Shown here: positions 11,790 through 24,400 of the stretch, piece by piece
Layout: the number at the start of each line of letters is the position of its first letter
Position numbering within the stretch: position 1 is the first letter of the stretch
Assembly (NCBI GenBank): GCA_947568835.1
Contig: OX387611.1
Location: 10,291,850-10,355,849 of the forward strand
Direction: 5' to 3'
Origin: Protonemura montana
Lineage: Eukaryota > Arthropoda > Insecta > Plecoptera > Nemouridae
Length of the DNA: 64,000 bases
Program-made: the position numbers and the translations under genes
The notes under the pieces: generated by a model
What the model was told of the DNA's origin: nothing
The model's input: the letters and a program-made list of their open reading frames with translations, nothing else
Database searches by the model: none

Positions 11790-12950
11790 TCTTCTTTGAT
11801 CAAAGCAAAACGGCCCAAATTCACAAAAAATAAATCAGGATTAATTTTTTTGCTTCCAAGATGATTCACCCAAGTATTGATTCACCAACCAGCTATAAAT
11901 TATAAATAAAACACAATGTTTACACCTGTTCCAAAGAAAAACAAATTATTAAAGAACAAAATAAACTACGCTCATCTACAACGCAACTCAAATTGCGTTG
12001 CGGAGTTCTGGTTTAATGAAAATTACAATAAAATAGTCAAAGATCTTTTTGAAAAGTGGACAAGATGAGTGAATATATAAATGTTTTTCTGTATTTCTTA
12101 CTCTTCCTCTGTTTGAGCAGCGACAGTATATCGATGCAGGTTTCTAGCAACAATAACGCAACTTTGCTGTTGGACATGTTTTCACGCATAACCTTTCAAT
12201 ATTTCCATTAGACTCGACATTAAGCTTCAAGTAAACAAGGACATGGCCTTTATTAATTATCATTTGTCACTTGACTTATTTCTGTACTTCCTTGTCGGGG
12301 GAAAAGAAAAAAAACTGTGTGTGTAGGCACAAAATAAAAGTAGTTATCTAGCATGTGTCAGAGAAGTAGACGGTGAGCTTTCGCGAAAGTAAGTTATCGT
12401 ATACAAATGTGTACTTGTGTTAATTTGTTAACTGCTATAAATAAGATATTATTTAATTGTTTAATGAAGGGAAATATTTAACTTCAGATACACGAGAAAA
12501 AGGCACGATGTTTTCTGTCATGTCTGTGTGTTTGTTCGGGCTCTAGCGGTCAACCACTAAATTTGCTGAGAATATTTTTGTGTTCAAAGCTTAAATTCCA
12601 TGCGCTAAAACCATCATAAAAAATGTTTTAGAACTACTCAAACTGTACGATAACGTTTCACTTTTAGAACAATACTTTTCGGAGTTAATGGAAAGCTATT
12701 TTTGTTGAAATTTCCAGTACAAGGGCCTCGCGAACGCAATTTTAGTTGCGTTGTAAAAAGGTGATCGTAGCGATATTTTGGGGTGATATAATCTGAAGCC
12801 GTTCCATGGTTTAGATCAAAGCCAAACAGACAAAATTCACAAAAATTAAGTCGGAATTAATCCCTTGTTACCTAGATGATTCAATCAAGAACAGGACCAA
12901 CAAGAAATAAATTATAAACACAAAACAATGTTTACAACACAATCATTTTG
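11790..12950. repeat. Direct repeat pair ~150 bp, ~1 kb apart
   Basis: 11790-11935 and 12790-12950 share GATCAAAGC, AAATTCACAAAAA, AAGATGATTCA and AAATTATAAATAAAACACAA-type blocks in the same order. They may be two copies of an interspersed element. The interval between them has no convincing coding content. Confidence 0.45.
12065..12211 (+). CDS. Possible 48-aa secreted small peptide
   Basis: ATG at 12065 opens 48 codons with a strongly hydrophobic N-terminus (V-F-L-Y-F-L-L-F-L-C-L) followed by a serine-rich stretch, like a signal peptide. There is no family match, no clear splice structure and no conserved cysteine pattern. It may equally be chance in AT-rich DNA. Confidence 0.15.
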   Translation: MSEYINVFLYFLLFLCLSSDSISMQVSSNNNATLLLDMFSRITFQYFH

Positions 12951-13135
12951 CCTTCTCGTTTTTTTTTCAAGTTAAAACTATTAAACTCTGACGTCTGGAG
13001 TACGTGGAAAACACATCCAGATTCAAATATGATCTGCGTTTTGGCCACCAGGATAATTAATTTGTTGCCAGATAGGACATAACAGAAGGCTGTGGAGACG
13101 TCATCATTTTGCAAACAGTGTTTGTCATTGCATAA

Positions 13136-13137
13136 AA

Positions 13138-13169
<32 letters not shown>
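13136..13169. repeat. (TGAT)n microsatellite next to a SINE tail
   Basis: About eight copies of ATTG immediately precede the tail of the reverse-strand SINE at 13180, so this is probably the SINE's variable 3' tail. Confidence 0.85.
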
Positions 13170-13179
13170 TCTGGTGTTT

Positions 13180-13765
13180 GCGAACGCACTGTTTTGACAT
13201 CTGGCCATGCTGCACTGGTCTAATGGCGTCGGTGAATGAGTGGATGATGATGAGGATGAATAGGAATCTAACCTAGTCTAGAAGGGAGGAAGGGAAACCT
13301 GGTGCCGGCACGTAGCCCAAGAGGACCACCGGCTTAGCGTCCCTTCCGAAGGACGGTACAAAGCGAACAGCAGGATTCCTCCACAAATCCATGCTGTCGA
13401 GAGGATGATAAGCAAGGCGAGTGAAGTTGTTGTACTAACTTTCATCCCTTCAACCTCTCTCCCGAACAGAACTGAACATGTGTATGATGGTCAACCATCC
13501 AATACCAGACCCAGCGCAGTGTTGCTTAACTTTCATACCTCCAACCTCTCTGCCGAACAGAACTGGTCATGTGTATGATGGTCACACATCCAATACCAGA
13601 CCCAGCGCAGTGTTGCTTAACTTTCATACCTCCAACCTCTCTGCCGAACAGAACTGGTCATGTGTATGATGGTCACCCATCCAATACCAGACCCAGCGCA
13701 GTGTTGCTTAACTTCGGTGATCTCATGAGAACCGGTGTTTCCAACACGTCAAACCATTCGGTAAT
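13180..13765 (-). mobile_element. 5S-SINE copy, complete head, three tandem 91-bp units
   Basis: Reverse-strand SINE with body at 13185-13440, about three repeats of the head/body junction unit, and a complete 5S-like head ending CCAAACCATTCGGT-like near 13762. Confidence 0.85.
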
Positions 13766-13951
13766 ACTTGTGTCATCCTGAGCTTATATGTAGCTATAGC
13801 GTAGCATCGCTGGTACTACTGTGGCAGAATGGATTCACAGCCTAATTTGTTTGCTAAAACACAAGGTTGACTTTTGAAATATAAATCCTGGAAAAGCGTG
13901 AGAATTTCTCTCAATACGCTCATCGTACAATGCGAAACTATTCAACCACAA

Positions 13952-13994
13952 CCTATGCTATTGGGAGCTTTCGCGTAGCTCCCAATAGCATAGG
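13952..13994. repeat. Perfect 18-bp-stem hairpin
   Basis: CCTATGCTATTGGGAGCT and AGCTCCCAATAGCATAGG are exact reverse complements separated by the 7-base loop TTCGCGT. It lies about 380 bp upstream of the DUF1091 start codon. It could be a fragment of a foldback element. Confidence 0.8.
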
Positions 13995-14374
13995 AGTGGA
14001 CAATCTGTGTATGTCTATCTGTGATTCAACTTTATAATAAAACCCAACTATTATATATTTTTTCTGAAATGATATATTTTTTTTATATAATATATATGTG
14101 AATCCTTTCACTAACAGCTTGTATAAAAACCTTTGTGAATACGTTTTTCACACGAGACATTTCTAGATTTCTGTGATTTCAAAATATAATCCTCCACGTG
14201 ACAAAAGCTCTTTGATAATCGGCTACACAATCTGTGGGAACGTTGACACGTATTATGCTAGCGATGCATTATTACAACGGATATACAGATTATATTTCAA
14301 TTGATTTTCAAGTATATAAATTAGCATTTTAAAAGTACACACATTATTCTTACGGGGAACACAGAGAGCTCACG

Positions 14375-17300
14375 ATGATGCGTTTTATGGTCTGCGTGCT
14401 GGCAATTTGCGTTTGCGTTCATGGATGGGTGAGTTCCAAGAAAATAACAATTATTTTTTTTAATTAACAGACATCAGATTTCTCACAATTTTAGCTTCAA
14501 AAAGATTTGAGATGAAAAAAGATACAAATGATCGCTTTGAGCTCCCCGTGTAGAATGTGTGCTGTATTGAAGAGTTTTCTATTTAATTATTTTGCAGATA
14601 ATATGCTTTGAACTATGTAACTATGTCTATATTTTGTCTTTCTTTTGTCGTCATCGATACACAAGCACTGGCTTGGCATGGGCGCTATAGCCGGAGAATG
14701 TATCGCGATGTCGTCATCGATACACAAGCACTGGCTTGGCATGGACGCTAAAGCCGGAGAATGTGTCGCGATGTCGTCATCGATACACAAGCACTGGCTT
14801 GGCATGGGCGCTATAGCCGGAGAATGTATCGCGATGTCGTCATCGATACACAAGCACTGGCTTGGCATGGACGCTAAAGCCGGAGAATGTGTCGCGATGT
14901 CGTCATCGATACACAAGCACTGGCTTGGCATGGACGCTATAGGCGGAGAATGTGTCGCGATGTCGTCATCGATACACAAGCACTGGCTTGGCATGGACGC
15001 TATAGCCGGAGAATGTGTCGCGATGTCGTCATCGATACACAAGCACTGGCTTGGCATGGACGCTATAGCCGGAGAATGTGTCGCGATGTCGTCATCGATA
15101 CACAAGCACTGGCTTGGCATGGACGCTATAGCCGGAGAATGTGTCGCGATGTCGTCATCGATACACAAGCACTGGCTTGGCATGGACGCTATAGCCGGAG
15201 AATGTGTCGCGATGTCGTCATCGATACACAAGCACTGGCTTGGCATGGACGCTATAGCCGGAGAATGTGTCGCGATGTCGTCATCGATACACAAGCACTG
15301 GCTTGGCATGGACGCTATAGCCGGAGAATGTGTCGCGATGTCGTCATCGATACACAAGCACTGGCTTGGCATGGATGCTATAGCCGGAGAATGTGTCGCG
15401 ATGTCGTCATCGCAGGGCTGAAAACAATGATAAATTAAAGTTGAAATGAATAATTCCTTTTTTTTTCAGGCATTGTACGATCTGGACTTTTTAAGGCTGG
15501 ATTATTGCAAGCGATGCGCAAACAGATTTTTTAAAATAGATTATCTGCAAATAAGCAAATACAATCAGACTGCGAAAGTGATCAGAGCTAAAATGACCGC
15601 GTTAATTGACTTGCCAGATGGAATAAAGGTAAGTAGGTACGTAAAGCAAGATTGTAAATACAGCGCCGCTTAAGTCCAATAGACCTGAGTAAACTCCCAC
15701 TCCAATAGACCTGAGTAAGCTCCCACTCCAATAGACCTGAGTAAGCTCCCACTCCAATAGACCTGAGTAAGCTCTCACTCCAATAGACCTGAGTAAGCTC
15801 CCACTCCAATAGACCTGAGTAAGCTCCCACTCCAATAGACCTGAGTAAGCTCCCACTCCAATAGACCTGAGTAAGCTCCCACTCCAATAGACCTGAGAAA
15901 GCACCCACTCCAATAGACCTGAGTAAGCTCCCACTCCAATAGACCTGATTATGCTCCCACTCCAATAGACATGAGTAAGCACCCACGCCAATAGACCTGA
16001 GTAAGCTCCCACTCCAATAGACCTGAGTAAGCTCCCACTCCAATAGACCTCAGGAATCTTCCACTCCAATAGACCTGAGTAAGCTCCCGAGACAACAGCC
16101 TTAAGAGGATCGTATTTGCGATAAGAATGGTAAATAATGGTTACTGATTAGTAAGGTTAGGCTCCAATTTTCAAGAGGTTAATAGTGCTTAATTTTAGGT
16201 AGAAAACTTATTTGCCCATTGCAAGAATTTACAGTGTTAACCTAATTTTAATGCATATTCATCTTAGGCACACTGATAACCTCTCAAAAGTTGATCACCC
16301 ATAGAATCGAACCTTGATACCTCTGTCAAACCTTTTCGAAACGCTGGGAGAAGTCCTTTTTAGGACTGAAACCTGTAACAAAAGAGCATTAACCGAAAAA
16401 CCATTTAAACAGATTTTTTAAATTTTAGCGTTTTTTTGTCCGCCTATGTTTTTGTTTTTTTAGTTTGAATTCACCGCCTACGAGATGAAAGCAAATCACG
16501 ACTACAGTCAGATTCCAGTGCACGTCGTTAAAGAAGACTACTGCACTTTTTTAAAAAACGACTTGTTTTACTACAAAGATATGTTAGAGCATTCGAATTT
16601 TCCCAATAAATGCCCGTGGACAAAAGTAAGTGCATAAGATCCCGATACTACAGCCTCCAACTTTAACTGTCCTTTGTGAATACGGTCGATTTAGTTTAAA
16701 AATGATCAGCAAATTACAGAGAGTGCCATCAAATTTCCAGGAGTTGTTCTATGGTGAAAACAACTTAATCACAAAACTTAACGGCAGTTAAATATTTTAG
16801 AGCCTTTTTGCATTAATAAAAAATATCTGTATTGAACTAGTGTTGCTGGAAAGCTGTTTCCCATTTTTCCAAAGATTTTTAGTGCTGCAGAACCATAAAA
16901 TCATACTTCAGATTTTTTTTTTTGTTGTTCAACGTAAAAAATTGCCAGAACTTCTTGTTCCTTTTTTGTCTGACCAGATCAATGTTTAGAACAATTCTTC
17001 ACGAGTATAATTAGTTATGTGTCTGTTGATATGATCATTTGACATGTTCCACGGCTTTTCTTTGGATAGAGGATTTTTGCGGGTCTGATAAGACCATAAA
17101 AGAAATTCGGCACTTAATACGGCCGCAAACCCTCCTCTTTCCAGAGCAAAACCGGAGAAAACTTCAAATTATAAGCAGAATTGTTGTGGTGAGTATCGGA
17201 CTTGCTCTGTTGAGAATTACTTGTAGTCCTAAAAAGGACCTAAAAAGTCCTGAAAATGTCAGCGCTTACACCGACGAAATTTCAACTTTTTAGGTCATTT

Positions 17301-17751
17301 TTAGGACCAAAAGTCAATCTCAAGAGAGCAAACACGATACGCACCACAAAATCCATTCACGGCTATGTATTTCTTTACCAAACCATAAGTAGAATTGTTT
17401 TAAGAAGGAAAAATAACACATAAACGCGTTTAAAAATAGGCTTTATTCCTCACTGAACTATTTCTAACACCACCGAACGCCGATTATCTGGAATTTTTAA
17501 GTTTTACTTACGAGACTGTTTTTTAAAAGCTATATTTTTGAATACAGGGCGATTACTTCATCGAAAACTACCGAGTGAACGACAGGTATTTGCCTCCGGT
17601 TCTGCCTGGAGATTTTTGGCGTTACGATTTTGTCCTCACGTATCGCGAAGAGGAAGTATTGAACATGAGCCTCTACGTGTACATTAACCATCAAGTTGAT
17701 AGTTCACGCCGGCTTGAACCGGTACTGAATAGCAAGAAGAAATTTAATTAA
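14375..17751 (+). CDS. Secreted DUF1091 / MD-2-like protein (four exons)
   Basis: Exons 14375-14428, 15470-15628, 16464-16625 and 17548-17751 join in phase to 193 codons (192 aa), all with GT-AG borders. Residues 1-17 form a signal peptide. The C-terminal half has the DUF1091 signature: C-P-W-T-K then G-D-Y-F-I-E-N-Y near residues 120-134, followed by L-P-P-V-L-P-G-D-F and a beta-rich tail. DUF1091 proteins belong to the ML/GM2-activator-like fold group, are abundant in arthropods and include chemosensory CheB proteins. They are thought to bind lipids or hydrophobic ligands outside the cell. The ligand here is unknown. A second Met directly follows the first. An AATAAA at 17995-18000 is a likely poly(A) signal. 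Intron 1 carries a 63-bp array ending about 55 bp before exon 2; intron 2 carries a 26-bp array. Confidence 0.82.
14644..15413. repeat. 63-bp minisatellite, 12 copies, open in several frames
   Basis: Unit contains GTCATCGATACACAAGCACT and GGCTTGGCATGGACGCTATA. Since 63 is divisible by three, long frames stay open on both strands, but these are repeat artefacts. The array sits in intron 1 of the DUF1091 gene. Confidence 0.92.
15672..16090 (-). repeat. 26-bp minisatellite, ~16 copies
   Basis: Unit CTCCAATAGACCTGAGTAAG plus CTCCCA. It is the inverted counterpart of the larger array at 45425-46618. It starts ~45 bp after the exon 2 donor of the DUF1091 gene. Confidence 0.92.
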
Positions 17752-18174
17752 TTATATTTTTTAACTTTCCTGCACCAGGGCGGGTTTGAAACTTGCTCGA
17801 TAACGTTATGCTTTTAACTGGATTTTCACCAGCTTCTAGCGAGAGCGCTCCAAAAGAAGGGACGCGTACCTACTTGTGTAAAATTGATAATGTAAATGTA
17901 CAATGTGCTAAATATAAACTCGTCTTAAAAATGTGGTTAAAATATTATCTCTAAAGTACTTCCATAGTATTTAAAAAATGTATTTTAATATAGGAATAAA
18001 ACCATTTCAATTCGTAACCAAAACGTTTCGTTTCAGTTTCGTTTTTTCGTTGTCAACTTATCAGGAAATAAAAAAACCCTGCTAAGAAAAAATGCTCGAA
18101 CATTTGATTATCTAGATGTAAGAGTGTTTATTTGTTTTCTTATTGCACTGTCGATATTCTCGGAGCAAGAAAAG

Positions 18175-19518
18175 TGCACCGGGAGTGACCCGAGAGCGAG
18201 CAACTCTGCCAGTCGAACACGTGATAGTTTCACTGGGGCAGAGTCACATGCTCAGTCGAACACGTGAACGTTGCACTGGGACAGAGTTACATGCCCAGTC
18301 GAACACGTGAAAGTTGCACTGGGGCAGAGTCACATGCCCAGTCGAAAACGTGAAAGTTGCACTGGGGCAGAGTCACATGCCCAGTCGAACACGTGAAAGT
18401 TGCACTGGGGCAGAGTCACATGCCTAGTCAAACACGTGAAAGTTGCACTGGGACAGAGTCACATGCCCAGTCGAAAACGTGAAAGTTGCACTGGGGCAGA
18501 GTCACATGCCCAGTCGAACACGTAAAAGTTGCACTGGGGCAGAGTCACATGCCCAGTCGAACACGTGAAAGTTGCACTGGGGCAGAGTCACATGCCCAGT
18601 CGAACACGTGAAAGTTGCACTGGGGCAGAGTCACATGCCCAGTCGAACACGTGAAAGTTGCACTGGGACAGAGTCACATGTCCAGTCGAACACGAGAAAG
18701 TTGCACTGGGGCAGAGTCACATGCCCAGTTGAACACGTGAAAGTTGCACTGGGACAGAGTCACATGCCCAGTCGAACACGTGAAAGTTGCACTGGGGCAG
18801 AGTCACATGTCCAGTCAAACATGTGAAAGTTGCACTGGGGCAGAGTCACATGCCCAGTCGAACACGTGAAAGTTGCACTGGGACAGAGTCACATGCCCAG
18901 TTGAACACGTGAAAGTTGCACTGGGACAGAGTCACATGCCCAGTCGAACACGTGAAAGTTGCACTGGGACAGAGTCACATGCCCAGTCGAACACGTGAAA
19001 GTTGCACTGGGGCAGAGTCACATGCCCAGTCGAACACGTGAAAGTTGCACTGGGGCAGAGTCACATGTCCAGTCAAACATGTGAAAGTTGCACTGGGGCA
19101 GAGTCACATGCCCAGTCGAACACGTGAAAGTTGCACTGGGACAGAGTCACATGCCCAGTTGAACACGTGAAAGTTGCACTGGGACAGAGTCACATGCCCA
19201 GTCGAACACGTGAAAGTTGCACTGGGGCAGAGTCACATGTCCAGTCAAACACGTGAAAGTTGCACTGGGACAGAGTCACATGCCCAGTCGAACACTTGAA
19301 AGTTGCACTGGGACAGAGTTACATGCCCAGTCAAACACGTGAAAGTTGCACTGGGGCAGAGTCACATGTCCAGTCAAACACGTGAAAGTTGCACTGGGAC
19401 AGAGTCACATGCCCAGTCGAACACGTGAAAGTTGCACTGGGACAGAGTCACATGCCCAGTCGAACACGTGAAAGTTGCACTGGGGCAGAGTCACATGCCC
19501 AGTCGAACACGTGAAAGT
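18175..19518 (+). repeat. 43-bp E-box minisatellite, ~30 copies
   Basis: Unit GTCGAACACGTGAAAGTTGC plus ACTGGGGCAGAGTCACATGC plus CCA. Most units contain the palindromic E-box CACGTG. The left flank (CGGGAGTGACCCGAGAGCG then AGCAACTCTGCCAGTCGAAC) recurs beside the inverted array ending near 39200, so array and flank have moved together. Confidence 0.95.
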
Positions 19519-19811
19519 TGGGTTGACTGAGCGGTTTTTTGACAACCTTGTCATACTTTGATTGTCTCTGTCCGGTCAAATCATAATTTCTCAGCTTTCA
19601 ATGTACATCGAGGTTTATCTGGTTAACGAGCCCAATCGATTGGCTATAACATTAAATATATCAAAATTCCAAAATCGACAACATGTTATAGTTGGTGAGA
19701 GATTTAACTTTAAGAAACCTACTAATCTAGTCCATACTTCAAACCAAAACAATCCGCAACCTAAGCATTTGTGTTACACTGATAGACAGAGAAAAAAGTA
19801 GTAAATTATGA

Positions 19812-19892
19812 GAGTAACCAGCGTTTCCAACACGCCAAACCGTTTGTTGGTCACCCATCCGATACCTGACCCAGCGCAGTGTAACCCAAATG
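19812..19892 (-). mobile_element. 5S-SINE head fragment, dimer junction type
   Basis: Reverse-strand 5S-like sequence in which the head start (CACGCCAAACCGTTT) abuts the C-box end of another unit (GGTCACCCATCCGATACC). This junction matches the 92-bp head-only array at 53332. Confidence 0.6.
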
Positions 19893-20319
19893 ATAACCTT
19901 GACAAATATTCATGCAATTGAGTTAATGTCGTGGGTTCCGTGCTTTGCTAGGCACAACAAGCATAGACAAGTTGAACGTGTATTTTATCACAAAGTCATA
20001 CTAAGTGATGTAGAAGCTGTCAAGTCGTTTCCATAAAATACACTGTAAATTGATTAACATGAAGTGGTAAGTAGGCGTAAATCACTATGTTTTATTTTTT
20101 AACAATTGATTTTATTTGCATAGCTGTTGTACATTGTTTAAAATATTTCTGGCAGCTAACCACAAGAAATATTCGCGTTAGTTCACAATCATACATGATT
20201 CCTGTCCCTCTATCCATTCCTACAAATTTTTACATTCTTCATTCCTTTTTCATTGATACCACTATAATCCCATTCCACTCTGACACAAAAATACAAAATA
20301 AATAAATAACAGAAAATAA

Positions 20320-20398
20320 ATATGAGACCGTTTTTTATTATTATCAAGACTGTCACCATCTCAAAAATTGATGCCCAAACGGGGACTCGAACCATAAG
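20320..20398. mobile_element. tRNA-like foldback element fragment
   Basis: CATCTCAAAAATTGATGCCC and AACGGGGACTCGAACCATA match one arm of the foldback elements at 49076 and 62320. It stops where the SINE at 20401 begins. Confidence 0.5.
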
Positions 20399-20400
20399 AG

Positions 20401-20965
20401 AGGCAACACTGCGCTGGGTCAGGTATTGGATGGCTGACCATCATACACATGACTAGTTCTGTTTGGGAGAGAGGTTGGAGGGATGAAAGTTAAGTAACAC
20501 TGCGCTGAGTCAGGTATTGGATGGCTGACCATCATACACATGACCAGTTCTGTTCGGGAGAGAGGTTGGAGGGATGAAAGTTAAGCAACACTGCGCTGAG
20601 TCAGGTATTGGATGGCTGACCATCATACACATGATTAGTTCTGTTTGGGAGAGAGGTTGGAGGGATGAAATTTAGTAAAGCAACTTCATTCGCCTTGCTA
20701 ATCAACCTCTCGACAGCATGGATTTGTGGAGGAATCCTGTTGTTCGCGTTGTACCGTCGTGGAAGGGACTTTAAGCCGGTGCCCCCCTTGGTCTTCGACA
20801 GGATTAGGCTACGTGCCGACACCGGGTTTCCCCTCCTCCCTCCTAGGCTCGGTTAGGCTCATCATCATTCTCATCATCATTCACTCATTCACCGACGCAA
20901 TTAGACCAGTGCAGCATGGCCAGATGTCAAAACAGTGCGTCGTTAAACACCACAAATAAATAAAT
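20401..20965 (+). mobile_element. 5S-SINE copy with three tandem 91-bp units
   Basis: Starts in the A-box region of the head, repeats the head/body unit at 91-bp spacing (e.g. 20491 and 20582), then runs through the body to the tail near 20960, which ends in (AATA)n. Confidence 0.88.
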
Positions 20966-21467
20966 AATTCTTCCCCCCCCCCCCCCTTTATCACTAAACC
21001 ACGGTCGCCCTCCCCCCTGACACACCATATACAGCACAAACAGAAATATTACCCGAAACAAGTAATAAACATCAATATTTTCCATTTAAAAACTAGTTTA
21101 TCAGCTCAAGGGAAAAAGCACAGCAGGTAAAAATTTCCATTCATGACTTTCCCACATTTCATAACTTTCCGTTCAATACAAATCCAATCAATAAGCAGTG
21201 AGTAAGTAATATTTTAACAAGAATTCTTAAAACTCCAATAACCTTCAATCACAGTTCAATGTTTAAATACATATCTAAGCACCATTAAACACTGAAACAT
21301 TTCACATTCTCATTTTTACACTTCGCTAAATAAAAATACTTGGCTAGAATGTAAAAAGATAATAACAAAAATAAATAACAATAAGAAACAATAAATAATA
21401 GTTCAGTTTACTGCCAAGAACCCAGGTTATAATCTGGTTCCAAAAAACTAACTATAAAATATTTCAT

Positions 21468-24400
21468 TCACTCTCCAATAATCTGCAAAAACTCTGGTAC
21501 GGCGGCGGCGATGTCAACGCTGTAGTCTTCAGCGTCCAAGTCAAACTGACAGTGAAGTCCATCTTCCATTCCAGTCAGCCAATAAGTCGTGACCAATCCT
21601 TTACCCTGCCAAACATAAGAATATCAAAACCATTGTAACAACCCTTGTTTCACCCACCCATTACTATAACATTGTGATGAACTGCCCGATGCCGGGCACG
21701 GGTTACTTGTTTTAGATTGCCATGACAACCCTTGTTTCACCCACCCATTACTATTACATTGTGATGAAATGCCCGATGCCGGGCACGGGTTACTTGTTTT
21801 AGATTGCCATGACAGCCCTTGTTTCACCCACACATTACTATTACATTGTGATGAACTGCCCGATGCCGGGCACGGGTTACTTGTTTTAGATTGCCATGAC
21901 AGCCCTTGTTTCACCCACACATTACTATTACATTGTGATGAACTGCCCGATGCCGGGCGTGGATTACTTGTTTTAGATTGTCATGTCAACCCTTGTTTCA
22001 CCCACACATTACTATTACATTGTGATGAACTGCCTGATGCCGGGCACGGGTTACTTGTTTTAGATTGCCATGACAACCCTTGTTTCACCCACACATTACT
22101 ATTACATTGTGATGAACTGCCCGATGCCGGGCACGGGTTACTTGTTTTAGATTGCCATGACAGCCCTTGTTTCACCCACCCATTACTATTACATTGTGAT
22201 GAACTGCCCGATGCCGGGCACGGGTTACTTGTTTTAGATTGCCATGACAGCCCTTGTTTCACCCACACATTACTATTACATTGTGATGAACTGCCCGATG
22301 CCGGGCACAGGTTACTTGTTTGAGATTGCCATGACAACCCTTGTTTCACCCACCCATTACTATTACATTGTGATGAACTGCCCGATGCCGGACACGGGTT
22401 ATATTTTAATTTTCAACCAATATTTTTCTAACGGTTTAGCGTGTTGGCAACACCGGTTTTCGTGAGATCACCGAAGTTAAGCAACACTACGCTGGGACAG
22501 GTAATGGATGGGTTACCATCATACACATGGCCAGTTAATTTTAGAAGAAACTTTGAATTGATGCAATAGCTTCCCTCGCCAATTGCTTATGAACCTCTCG
22601 ACAGCATGGATTTGTGGAGGAATCCAACTTTTCGCGTTGTACCGTCCTTTGAAAGAAACGTTAGATCGGTTTTCTCCTTGGGTATCTTCCACCTTTATTA
22701 CTATACAACGCAAAACTCATCATCATCCTTATCATCATCCGCTCGTTTACCGACACAGTTCAACCAGTGTCATAGGGACAGTTGTCAAAACATGACGTCC
22801 TTGAACATCACCTAATCTATCAATTAACATATTGATAAAGGTATTCAGCACGATTCATTGGTTCGCTATCACTGGTGTGCACAGGTATCGAACTGAAGAC
22901 CATACCTTGACGTCCATGCTTCCTCGTAGTTCAGTCTCGTAGCCACCCAGCTGATCCAGCGCCTTCTTGGTCGACTCACTCACCTGTATTCTCATCGCTG
23001 CACCAAACAAAACTTTTATTATTTAAGTGTTCTCTCGATTGTCAAAACAACTGGTGTAAAGGTCAATTGTTGCAAGATTATTTGAAGATACCAAGGTACC
23101 AATAACTATCAACAAATGATTGGTTTTTTTTATGGTGTGACCACCTTGATTGGTTATGAAAAAGGGATTTGACAACTTAAAATAATTGCGAAATTTATAT
23201 CTCGCTTAGAAAAATTTACATTCATTCGAAATTGAAGGGGAAAAAAGATTAAAAATTTAAATTTAAAACTGGATTAACATCTGTAAACCAATTTCCAATG
23301 ACTTCATTAAAAAGAGCGAAAAAATGCGAAGAAACTGCTAAGAAATCGCGAGAAAACCAAAATAAAACACGACTCAACGCGCAAGGAAAACCGAAGGAAA
23401 CCGATGAGGTGCAACGCCCCGCTCACCATCTCCTGTCGACTCCATCCGCGACGCCGTGTTGATCGTATCCCCGAAGAGACAGTATCTCGGCATCGTAGTA
23501 CCGACCACACCTGCCACACATGGGCCAGTGTTGATGCCCACCCTTGTCTGCAGACGCTCGTTGGGACGGTGGGGAATACGATATCGGTCGATACTACTTC
23601 GGAGGTCCAGGGCCATGGTGGCGATCTCACCTGCATGTCGTGTTCCTGAGAGGACGGGAACGAGGAGCATTGAGTTGATAGAGAAATTATAGTAGGCACG
23701 GCTCTCCTTCCATCTCCCCAACCCCACCATTCCACAAAAAATTTGTGCAGCACACAACTCGAAAATAAAGCTGCATTAATTGCGTACTAGGCGGTGCTAA
23801 ATAGCAAACACACACCGAACGGTTTTGCGTGTTGGAAACACATGTTCTCATGAGATACCGAAGATAAGCAACTCTGCGCTGAGTTAGGTATTGGATGAGT
23901 GACCATCATACACATGACCAGGTATGTTCTGGAGAGAGGTTAGAGGGATGAAAGTTAGTACAACAACTTAATTCGGCTTGCTTATCAACCTCTCGACAGC
24001 ATGCCCAGTCGAAAACATGAAAGTTGCACTGGGGCAGAGTCACATGCCCAGTCGAACACGTGAAAGTTGTACTGGGACAGAGTCACATGTCCAGTCGAAC
24101 AAGTGAAAGTTGCACTGGGGCAGAGTCACATGACCAGTCGAACACGTGAAAGTTGCACTGGGACAGAGTCACATGCCCAATCGAATACGTGAAAGTTGCA
24201 CCGGGGCAGAGTCACATGCCCAGTCGAACACATAAAAGTTGCATTGGGGCAGAGTCACATGCCCAGTCGAACACGTGAAAGTCGTACTGGGACAGAGTCA
24301 CATGCCCAGTCGAACACGTGAAAGTTGCACTGGGACAGAGTCACATGCCCAGTCGAACACGTGAAAGTTGCACTGGGGCAGAGTCACATGCCCAGTCGAA

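Larger units (their letters stand above)
11706..14374. other. Non-coding stretch upstream of the DUF1091 gene
   Basis: Holds a pair of direct repeats (about 11790-11935 and 12790-12950), a short possible ORF at 12065, a (TGAT)n run at 13136-13169, a SINE (13180-13765) and a perfect hairpin (13952-13994). No confident gene; upstream exons of the gene ending at 10827 might be hidden here. Confidence 0.5.
17752..21467. other. Intergenic, repeat-filled
   Basis: Between the DUF1091 gene and cyclase A. Holds the largest 43-bp array (18175-19518), a SINE head fragment (19812), a tRNA-like element (20320) and a SINE with tandem units (20401-20965). A run of C lies near 20972. No gene seen. Confidence 0.6.

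Noticed and set aside
14587-15438. Long open frames of up to 261 codons on both strands over the 63-bp array
   Set aside because: The period is divisible by three, so frames stay open by construction. Repeats lie in an intron and show no codon bias or splice links.
18175-19518. CRISPR-like array
   Set aside because: The whole 43-bp unit repeats with no unique spacers, and the genome is eukaryotic.
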